Shown piece after piece: positions 1 to 4,595 of a stretch of DNA of 7,009 nt (the stretch's first letter is position 1; the number at the start of each line of letters is the position of its first letter). Source of the DNA: an uncultured Pseudomonadales bacterium (GTDB lineage: Bacteria; Pseudomonadota; Gammaproteobacteria; Pseudomonadales; Cellvibrionaceae); contig CALIUX010000016.1 of assembly GCA_938048505.1 (NCBI GenBank), positions 1 through 7,009 on the forward strand, written 5' to 3'. A program made the translations under genes and the position numbers. A model generated the notes under the pieces. It saw only the letters and a program-made list of their open reading frames with translations. It did not search any database and was not told the origin of the DNA.

Positions 1-75
1 TGGCATCCCCAGCTGGAATCGAACCAACATCTAAGCCTTAGGAGGGCCTCGTTTTATCCATTAAACTATGGGGAC
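1..75 (-). tRNA. tRNA-Arg, anticodon CCU
   Basis: Reading the minus strand from 75 to 1 gives a full cloverleaf of 75 nt. The acceptor arm GTCCCCA pairs with TGGGGAT, including a G-U at the first pair, and is followed by discriminator G and an encoded CCA at 3-1. The anticodon arm AGGCC/GGCTT encloses the loop CTCCTAA, so the anticodon is CCU, which reads the rare arginine codon AGG. The T-arm carries the usual GGTTCGATTCC. The gene lies downstream of hflD on the same strand. Its 3' end coincides with the window edge, so what follows it cannot be seen. Confidence 0.96.
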
Positions 76-101
76 AGTACACAAACGCATCAGCGCTCTT
101 A

Positions 102-130
102 ATCATAATGAGCTGAATCACTGCGGTCGA
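102..130 (-). promoter_or_regulatory. Candidate promoter of tRNA-Arg(CCU)
   Basis: On the minus strand a -35-like TCGACC (125-130; 4 of 6 to consensus) and a -10-like TATGAT (102-107; 5 of 6) are separated by 17 bp. Transcription would start near position 95, about 20 nt before the mature 5' end at 75. A second possible pair lies just upstream: TTGGCA at 157-162 and TTTAAT at 133-138, 18 bp apart. Either would let the tRNA be made independently of the hflD operon. This is judged by eye only. Confidence 0.45.
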
Positions 131-170
131 GTATTAAAGCGTATTTTATCAGAAAATGCCAATAAATCTC

Positions 171-240
171 TTTTTAAAACAGTTCTTTCAAAACCACTCT
201 TTCAAAATCGCCCCTTCAAATTATTCCCTTCAAAAAAGAA
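171..240. repeat. Five-unit 14-bp degenerate tandem repeat
   Basis: Five consecutive 14-bp units fill this stretch without gaps: TTTTTAAAACAGTT, CTTTCAAAACCACT, CTTTCAAAATCGCC, CCTTCAAATTATTC and CCTTCAAAAAAGAA. Positions 3-4 (TT) and 6-8 (AAA) are the same in all five; position 5 is C and position 9 is A in four of five. The last five bases vary. The array occupies the middle of the spacer between the hflD stop and the tRNA-Arg promoter candidates. The units are too short and too continuous for CRISPR. Function unknown. Confidence 0.8.
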
Positions 241-276
241 CAGCGCTTATATAGAACACTTAAAGAGCGTGAATTT

Positions 277-924
277 TTATTGCGCTTTAATGTGTTGCAA
301 TAAGTTTTCGACATCTGAGCGCAATGCACCACGTGAAAAAATCAGTTTCATGACATTACCGCCATTTTGTCGCCAAAGAACCGCAGCGCGAATTGCAGCT
401 AGCAATAGCGTGCGTATCTGATCGGCTACGCGTGTTTGCTGCAAGTAAGTGTACTCCCCTTTTACGTGAATGCGATACGGAAAGGTTGAAATGGTATTGG
501 TGTAAATGTCGGCAATTGCTGCAACCGTATTGTCGTGACTGATACCAAAATGCTCGACTTTTTGTTGTGTGGCGTCAAGTCGCTCGGCGACGGTGGCCAG
601 CATTTTTTTATTTTTCAAAAAGCGCTGGGAAAGATTGTTAATCCCTACCGCGTACGTCAGCATTTCTTTGTGTGCATCGGTTAATGATTCGCTGAGTAGA
701 GTATGAAGTAAGGATAAGCCGTTCTCAATGGCGTTAACATCACCGTATACTTCTGCGGTATTTTGAGGGTTCGTTACAAACAAACTTTTTGTGCAAGTCT
801 CGAATGCGTGTGTTGTTAAATAGCCTGTACGCGCTAAATCTCTGACTAAATTCAAACTTTGGAACAAGCCGCCCATTGCGATGGCGCGATTCTGACCATC
901 ACTAAAAGAAAGTGAAGTATTCAT
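277..924 (-). CDS. hflD: HflD, high-frequency lysogenization protein homologue
   Basis: The product is 215 aa, close to the 213 aa of E. coli HflD (formerly YcfC). It is largely helical, with no signal peptide or clear transmembrane segment. The family signature is in the C-terminal third: residues 151-199 contain IHVKGE, YLQQ, a run IRTLLLAAIRAAVLWRQ, GGN and LIFSR. In E. coli HflD is a peripheral inner-membrane protein that binds phage lambda CII, keeps it off DNA and favours its degradation by FtsH; its host role is poorly understood. The ATG at 924 gives the expected N-terminus but has no clear Shine-Dalgarno site. The gene is last in the rluE-nudJ-mnmA-hflD series, but 159 bp of repeat-rich spacer separates it from mnmA, so it may also have its own promoter. 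The usual downstream partner purB is absent; a tRNA gene follows instead. Confidence 0.93.
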   Translation of the reverse strand: MNTSLSFSDGQNRAIAMGGLFQSLNLVRDLARTGYLTTHAFETCTKSLFVTNPQNTAEVYGDVNAIENGLSLLHTLLSESLTDAHKEMLTYAVGINNLSQRFLKNKKMLATVAERLDATQQKVEHFGISHDNTVAAIADIYTNTISTFPYRIHVKGEYTYLQQTRVADQIRTLLLAAIRAAVLWRQNGGNVMKLIFSRGALRSDVENLLQHIKAQ

Positions 925-949
925 TTTATATTTTTAATCTTTTTATAAT

Positions 950-995
950 GATTGTGATTAGCAACTGTATGATATAGCAACTATATAATTAGCAA
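950..995. repeat. Three-unit 15/16-bp degenerate tandem repeat
   Basis: Three successive units each end in TAGCAA: GATTGTGATTAGCAA (950-964), CTGTATGATATAGCAA (965-980) and CTATATAATTAGCAA (981-995). The TAGCAA motifs begin at 959, 975 and 990. The array lies 25-71 bp upstream of the hflD start codon, where a promoter or leader for hflD would be. No convincing -35/-10 pair was seen inside it on the minus strand. The match is weaker than in the 171-240 array. Confidence 0.5.
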
Positions 996-1031
996 AAAAA
1001 GTAATGAACGATCATGTTTAACAAAAGTAGG

Positions 1032-1095
1032 TTGATTAAGGTGTGTGTTGACTAAAGAGTACCTTGACTAATACGTACATGGATTAGTGCGATTC
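1032..1095. repeat. Four-unit 16-bp degenerate tandem repeat
   Basis: The heptamer TTGAYTA recurs at exact 16-bp spacing: TTGATTA at 1032, TTGACTA at 1048 and 1064, and a diverged TGGATTA at 1080. The 1048 and 1064 units agree at about 12 of 16 positions; outer units are more diverged. The last unit runs into mnmA and contains its TAA stop (1084-1086). With the neighbouring 950-995 array, short-period repeats cover much of the mnmA-hflD spacer. Confidence 0.55.
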
Positions 1096-2250
1096 AGTGC
1101 CGTGAATAACCGCGCCACCTAAGCAGCGGTCATTGTCATAAAAGACGGCATATTGCCCGGGTGTAATGGCGCGTTGGGGTTCATCAAAATCAACTTTTAA
1201 TCCTTTTTCTAAATAAGTCACTGTACAGGCTTGATCGGGCTGACGGTAGCGTGTTTTAGCCGTGCAGCGCAATGTGTTGCCTGCTAGCGTATTACTTTGA
1301 GTCTGCGAATCAGCAGGTGTACCAAAAAAAGCGCTTAAAGTTGAAGCGTTAATCCAGTGCGGCGTTTCAGTGAGTAGTGTGTCTGCCATCAGAAGTGGGT
1401 GATGCTTACCTTGCACTACAACTAATTCATTGTGCGCTAAATCTTTAATGGCGACATACCAAGGCTCTTCGGATGTGCCAGCAACGCCTCCAATACCTAA
1501 ACCTTGTCGCTGGCCAATTGTATGGTACATAAGGCCTTGGTGTGAACCAATGGTTTTGCCATTTTCGTCGACAATATTACCTGGCTGAGCCGGTAAATAT
1601 TGGGCTAAAAAATCTTTAAAGCGACGTTCTCCAATAAAACAAATACCGGTACTGTCTTTTTTATTATGCGTAATTAAATCATGTTGCTCGGCAAGTTGTC
1701 GTACAACGGGCTTGTCTACATCACCAATAGGAAACAATGTTTTAGCAAACTCGTTGCCGCTGACGGCATGTAAAAAGTATGACTGGTCTTTATTGCCGTC
1801 TAGCCCTTTTAGTAAGTGTGTCTCGATGTTGCCATCTTCTAATGTGGTTGTAGCGGTTCTGGCGTAATGGCCCGTTGCAATATGGCTTGAGCCCAGCATT
1901 TGAGCATACTGCAAAAAAACTTTAAATTTGATTTCTCGGTTGCACAAAATATCGGGGTTGGGTGTGCGGCCTGCACGGTATTCTGCTAAAAAATATTCAA
2001 AAACATTATCCCAATATTCTGCTGCAAAATTTGCGGTATGCAGCGTAATGCCCAGTTTGTCGCATACATCTTGTGCATCGGCAAGGTCTTGTTTGGCTGT
2101 GCAATATTCGGTGCCGTCATCCTCATCCCAATTTTTCATAAAGAGTCCCTCCACCTCATAGCCTTGCTGCTGCAGGAGCAAGGCCGAGACAGACGAATCA
2201 ACACCGCCAGACATGCCGACGATCACTTTACGTGGGTTTGCGTTACTCAC
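1084..2250 (-). CDS. mnmA: tRNA-specific 2-thiouridylase MnmA (TrmU)
   Basis: MnmA activates the wobble uridine of tRNA-Lys, -Glu and -Gln with ATP and inserts sulfur, giving the s2U part of mnm5s2U34; sulfur arrives by persulfide relay (TusE in enterics). The 388-aa product has the PP-loop SGGVDSS at residues 14-20, then NPDILCN with catalytic-type Asp100 and Cys103, and [12 protein letters not shown] with Cys204, the second catalytic cysteine. [13 protein letters not shown] (243-255) opens the central domain, and a beta-barrel-like C-terminal domain follows. It is about 20 aa longer than E. coli MnmA (368 aa), apparently because of a serine/threonine-rich insert near 302-323. The start is GTG (2248-2250), with an AAGAGA-like ribosome site about 9 nt before it; the next methionine lies inside the PP-loop region and is too late. 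The gene follows nudJ by 47 bp on the same strand. Confidence 0.97.
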   Translation of the reverse strand: MSNANPRKVIVGMSGGVDSSVSALLLQQQGYEVEGLFMKNWDEDDGTEYCTAKQDLADAQDVCDKLGITLHTANFAAEYWDNVFEYFLAEYRAGRTPNPDILCNREIKFKVFLQYAQMLGSSHIATGHYARTATTTLEDGNIETHLLKGLDGNKDQSYFLHAVSGNEFAKTLFPIGDVDKPVVRQLAEQHDLITHNKKDSTGICFIGERRFKDFLAQYLPAQPGNIVDENGKTIGSHQGLMYHTIGQRQGLGIGGVAGTSEEPWYVAIKDLAHNELVVVQGKHHPLLMADTLLTETPHWINASTLSAFFGTPADSQTQSNTLAGNTLRCTAKTRYRQPDQACTVTYLEKGLKVDFDEPQRAITPGQYAVFYDNDRCLGGAVIHGTESH

Positions 2251-2297
2251 AAATATAAATCTCTTGGGTTAATCTTTGTTGGGGGTGTGCGCACTAA

Positions 2298-2795
2298 TCA
2301 GTCTATTTTGCCTGATGCGAGCGGGTGATCATGTAGTGGATGATCATGTAATAGGGCAAGCGGAAAGCGCACACCGGCTTCAAATAGCTCAATGTCATGG
2401 AGTACAAGATCACTGCGTAATCTGCATACATCAGGCTCACATGTTTTTTGAATAAGAGCTTCTTTGCTTAGCCATTCAGCACCAATAATACCATCATCAA
2501 GCGTGGCATTTTCTTTTGGGCGCAATGCTTGGGCAATAAAGGTGGTTCGCAGGTATGTTTCACCGCCCTCAGGCGCTACAAAACGGTGGATTGCTAGCAG
2601 GTGGGTGATTTCAACATGCCAACCTGTTTCTTCTAAGGTTTCTCTAATGGCTGCATCAATTAGTGATTCATCTTTTTCAAGGTGACCTGCGGGTTGATTA
2701 TAGGCGATGCCTTGAACAGTATGCTCTTTGACCATCAAGAATTGACCATCACGGTGAATAACGGTTGCAACCGTTGCATGAGGAAACCAGCGCAT
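2298..2795 (-). CDS. nudJ: NudJ-type Nudix phosphatase
   Basis: The 165-aa product is a small cytoplasmic Nudix hydrolase. The Nudix box GX5EX7REUXEEXGU runs from Gly37 to Trp59, with Glu43, Arg51, Glu52, Glu55, Glu56 and Gly58 all present, so metal binding and catalysis should be intact. The flanking NQPAGHLE (33-40) and the terminal GVRFPL (141-146) match the NudJ (YmfB) pattern. E. coli NudJ hydrolyses nucleoside tri- and diphosphates and the thiamine precursor HMP-PP. The ATG at 2795 overlaps the TAA of rluE in the pentamer TAATG, which suggests translational coupling. The C-terminus is longer than that of the 153-aa E. coli protein and ends in a duplicated HDHPL element encoded by a 15-bp direct repeat. 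Its substrate here is inferred from the family and the conserved gene order. Confidence 0.92.
   Translation of the reverse strand: MRWFPHATVATVIHRDGQFLMVKEHTVQGIAYNQPAGHLEKDESLIDAAIRETLEETGWHVEITHLLAIHRFVAPEGGETYLRTTFIAQALRPKENATLDDGIIGAEWLSKEALIQKTCEPDVCRLRSDLVLHDIELFEAGVRFPLALLHDHPLHDHPLASGKID
2326..2355. repeat. 15-bp tandem duplication in the nudJ 3' end
   Basis: TGATCATGTAGTGGA (2326-2340) is followed directly by TGATCATGTAATAGG (2341-2355), identical at 12 of 15 positions. The reading frame is kept, giving the doubled peptide HDHPLHDHPL at residues 150-159 of NudJ, close to the C-terminus. It lies beyond the conserved Nudix fold, so it is probably neutral. Confidence 0.75.
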
Positions 2796-3445
2796 TAGGG
2801 TTTTGCTCGCTTTACTGAAGGCTTGCGGCGTCGGTTTTGCGGCTTGCCTCGTGTTGGAGTTCGTGAAGAGGGGCTTTTTTTAGCGGCCGAAGGCAAATGA
2901 ATGGTCGTTGTTTCTAGATCGCCGCTTGCTAAAGCACTAAGATTCCAAGGCCCAATGGCGTAGCGTACTAGTCTTAATGTGGGCAATCCAATGGCAGCAG
3001 TCATCCGCCGAACTTGGCGATTGCGGCCCTCAGTGAGCGTTATTTCTAACCAGTTTGTGGGTACGTTTTCGCGTTCTCGAATGGGAGGTGTGCGGCACCA
3101 GAGCTTAGGCTCAGGAATGATTCGCGCTTTACAAGGCTTTGTTGGGCCGTCTTTTAGCGTAAGGCCTTGGCGTAGCTTAGCAAGGTCACTTTCTTGCGGA
3201 ACGCCCTCTACCTGAACCCAATACACCTTGGGTAGCTTGAAGGCAGGATTAGCCAAGTGGTGTTGCACTTGCCCATCATTGGTCAATGCAACAAGGCCCT
3301 CAGAGTCATAATCCAACCGCCCTGCAGCATAAAAGCCAGGGTAACGTTTGCCATCAATATAATTGGCAAGGGTATCGCGCCCTTCGGCATCAGTGAACTG
3401 GCAGAGAACCTTATAGGGTTTATTAAACAGAAGTACTGACGCCAT
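2795..3445 (-). CDS. rluE: 23S rRNA pseudouridine(2457) synthase RluE
   Basis: RluE converts U2457 in the peptidyl-transferase region of 23S rRNA to pseudouridine. Counted from the ATG at 3445, the 216-aa product starts [16 protein letters not shown], typical of the RsuA/RluB/E/F group without an S4 domain. [10 protein letters not shown] (42-51) holds catalytic Asp45, [16 protein letters not shown] (120-135) is RluE-like, and [11 protein letters not shown] (138-148) is the conserved Arg-rich motif. The last 30 residues are a basic Ser/Arg/Lys/Pro tail that may help bind RNA. The frame stays open upstream to a TTG at 3490, but that codon lies upstream of the start predicted from the candidate promoter (near 3469), so ATG 3445 is preferred; it gives a length matching the 217 aa of E. 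coli RluE. It is the first gene of the minus-strand operon and overlaps nudJ by one base. Confidence 0.94.
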   Translation of the reverse strand: MASVLLFNKPYKVLCQFTDAEGRDTLANYIDGKRYPGFYAAGRLDYDSEGLVALTNDGQVQHHLANPAFKLPKVYWVQVEGVPQESDLAKLRQGLTLKDGPTKPCKARIIPEPKLWCRTPPIRERENVPTNWLEITLTEGRNRQVRRMTAAIGLPTLRLVRYAIGPWNLSALASGDLETTTIHLPSAAKKSPSSRTPTRGKPQNRRRKPSVKRAKP

Positions 3446-3475
3446 CGCTATCACGTTGCCAAATGAGTGGCATGT

Positions 3476-3504
3476 ATTGTAGCGATACAAAGCGCGAATA
3501 CCAA
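3476..3504 (-). promoter_or_regulatory. Candidate promoter of the rluE-nudJ-mnmA-hflD operon
   Basis: On the minus strand TTGGTA (3499-3504; 4 of 6 to the -35 consensus) and TACAAT (3476-3481; 5 of 6 to the -10) are separated by exactly 17 bp. Transcription would begin near 3469, giving a leader of about 24 nt before the rluE ATG. The -35 lies inside an imperfect dyad at 3495-3514 (arms CGAAT/ATTCG outside ACC/GGT), which could be an operator or chance. Confidence 0.6.
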
Positions 3505-3579
3505 TGGTGATTCGTACGTTTAAAATCCACGAAATAGGGTATGACTCAATAGATCACTTAAAAAGAGCGCTTAATTTGC

Positions 3580-3631
3580 TGAGTGGTTATGGCTTGTTGT
3601 GAGGAGTCAGCCAATACTCTTAGGCCACTCA
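3580..3631. other. Inverted repeat between cspD and rluE
   Basis: TGAGTGG (3580-3586) and CCACTCA (3625-3631) are perfect 7-bp arms. Between them GGCT (3591-3594) and AGCC (3609-3612) can form a smaller nested stem. Read on the minus strand, the structure begins about 22 nt after the cspD stop, where a terminator is expected. No T-run follows immediately; the nearest is CTTTTT about 15 nt beyond. It may be a weak terminator or a transcript-end structure. Confidence 0.35.
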
Positions 3632-3653
3632 TTACACCCAGCAGAGCGTATCT

Positions 3654-3941
3654 TTACACACATTCATCTTGTTCATTGAGCGCGGACTCTTTTAGTGAAT
3701 CCGTATTTGGGGTGGCATTTGTATTGCTTACTTGGCTATTGGCGGCGCGAATGCTTGTCGCATGTAAGCCTTTTTCGGCGCGGAGGATGTCAAATTCAAC
3801 CGATTGACCTGCCTTTAATGTTCGAAATCCATCCATTTCAATGGCCGAATAGTGCGCGAAGATGTCTTCATTGCCATCATCAGCCAAAATGAACCCAAAA
3901 CCTTTCGTATTGTTAAACCACTTTACGATACCTGTTGGCAT
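3654..3941 (-). CDS. cspD: CspD-type cold-shock-domain protein
   Basis: The 95-aa product starts with one cold-shock domain (residues 2-66). RNP1 KGFGFI is at 13-18 and RNP2 DIFAHYS at 26-32; Trp8, Phe9, Phe15, Phe17, Phe28 and His30 supply the nucleic-acid-binding face. The stretch IFAHYSAIEMDGFRTLKAGQ is closer to CspD than to CspA. E. coli CspD is a stationary-phase single-stranded nucleic-acid-binding protein that inhibits replication and is degraded by Lon. The last 30 residues form a polar tail rich in Asn, Ser and Glu, ending in ECV. That makes the protein longer than E. coli CspD (74 aa). The ATG at 3941 has a clear AAAAGG site (3949-3954) 7 nt upstream. cspD diverges from clpS-clpA, an arrangement common in gammaproteobacteria. 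Confidence 0.95.
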   Translation of the reverse strand: MPTGIVKWFNNTKGFGFILADDGNEDIFAHYSAIEMDGFRTLKAGQSVEFDILRAEKGLHATSIRAANSQVSNTNATPNTDSLKESALNEQDECV

Positions 3942-4058
3942 GGTTATACCTTTTTGTTATTAGCCCGACTCTCAAAAGGTGAAGTGGGCGTCATTTTTTT
4001 ATTATTGTATGCTCGGCCCTCTCTGAGGGAAGCGCGTAAAAACCGATAAGAGGTAGTA

Positions 4059-4079
4059 GTTGACTATTTTGTAATCAAC
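4059..4079. promoter_or_regulatory. 21-bp imperfect palindrome over the cspD -10 region
   Basis: Arms GTTGA (4059-4063) and TCAAC (4075-4079) are perfect, and the inner pairs T4065-A4073 and A4066-T4072 also match around one mismatch. The centre is 4069, within the proposed -10 of cspD. A site of this size and symmetry could bind a dimeric regulator. No known operator consensus was recognised. Confidence 0.4.
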
Positions 4080-4096
4080 CTGAGATCTACTGTCAA
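4068..4096 (-). promoter_or_regulatory. Candidate cspD promoter with long leader
   Basis: On the minus strand a perfect TTGACA (4091-4096) is followed after 17 bp by TACAAA (4068-4073; 4 of 6 to the -10). Transcription would start near 4061 and give a leader of about 120 nt before the cspD ATG. Long leaders are common in cold-shock-family mRNAs. The leader also contains a short GC-rich hairpin, CCCTC/GAGGG (4017-4029, 3-nt loop). Confidence 0.5.
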
Positions 4097-4112
4097 GTTT
4101 TTGTTATACATT

Positions 4113-4147
4113 CCGCAGGTAAGCGCACAACTTTGTTCTATCTGCGG
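4113..4147. promoter_or_regulatory. Inverted repeat upstream of clpS
   Basis: CCGCAGGTA (4113-4121) and TATCTGCGG (4139-4147) are 9-bp arms that match at 8 of 9 positions; in RNA the odd pair is G-U, giving a 9-bp stem with a 17-nt loop. It lies 45-79 bp before the clpS ATG, so it could be an operator or a leader hairpin. No convincing plus-strand promoter was found. An extended-10-like TGTTATACA at 4102-4110 just upstream would place the repeat in the transcript, and a TATGAT at 4169-4174 lacks a spaced -35. Confidence 0.4.
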
Positions 4148-4191
4148 TAATATTGACGCGGTTTTCATTATGATTTTTGTGTGGATAGCTC

Positions 4192-4578
4192 ATGGGTAAT
4201 CTGGAAATACTTCAACTACCATTAGAAAAAGCAGAGGGGATTCGTGCGTCGGTTGAGCATGAAGATCATGACGGCGATCTTGCCGTTCAGGCAGAAAAGC
4301 CAAAATTAAGGCGTCCGCCGATGTATAAAGTCGTTATGTTAAACGACGACTACACACCGATGGACTTTGTTGTTGATGTACTTGAACGCTTTTTCAATAT
4401 GGACATCGAACAAGCAACACGCGTGATGTTAAAGGTTCATACCGAAGGGCGTGCAACGTGTGGCATTTACTCTAAAGATGTGGCCGAAACCAAAGCAATG
4501 ATGGTCAATGAGTACGCCAAAGAAACTCAGCACCCATTGCTGTGCGAGATAGAAGCTGTTGAGGATGAAGATCCTTAA
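4192..4578 (+). CDS. clpS: ClpS, N-degron adaptor of ClpAP
   Basis: ClpS binds proteins with N-terminal Leu, Phe, Tyr or Trp and hands them to ClpA, and it blocks SsrA-tagged substrates. The 128-aa product has a flexible acidic N-terminus (1-40, with EHEDHDGD near 22-29) and the conserved core from [19 protein letters not shown] (42-60). The N-degron pocket residues can be seen: Asn51, Asp52, Asp53, Thr55, Met57 and His83. [15 protein letters not shown] (96-110) and HPLLCEIE (114-121) complete the fold. It is longer than the 106-aa E. coli protein, mainly at the N-terminus, and resembles Pseudomonas ClpS (LAVQ, PMDFVV, FFNMD). The ATG at 4192 has only a weak GGA site about 8 nt upstream. clpA starts 17 bp after its stop, so the adaptor and unfoldase are very likely co-transcribed. 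Confidence 0.97.
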   Translation: MGNLEILQLPLEKAEGIRASVEHEDHDGDLAVQAEKPKLRRPPMYKVVMLNDDYTPMDFVVDVLERFFNMDIEQATRVMLKVHTEGRATCGIYSKDVAETKAMMVNEYAKETQHPLLCEIEAVEDEDP

Positions 4579-4595
4579 AGACGAAGGTGATCGAT

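Noticed and set aside
171..240. Possible CRISPR array
   Set aside because: Units are only 14 bp, contiguous and degenerate, with no spacers of 30 bp and no cas genes nearby.
68..421. Plus-strand open frame of 117 codons
   Set aside because: It starts inside the tRNA-Arg gene, crosses the tandem repeat and runs antisense into hflD; the peptide shows no recognisable family.
3446..3490. Longer rluE from a TTG at 3490
   Set aside because: The extra 15 residues are not family-like and the TTG lies upstream of the start predicted from the candidate promoter; ATG 3445 gives the expected length.
3583..4049. Plus-strand open frames across cspD
   Set aside because: They are antisense shadows of a clearly identified cold-shock gene and carry no family features.
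4587..4595. clpA start at GTG 4587
   Set aside because: The GTG is part of the AAGGTG ribosome site for ATG 4596, and ClpA proteins start at the MLxxELE motif.
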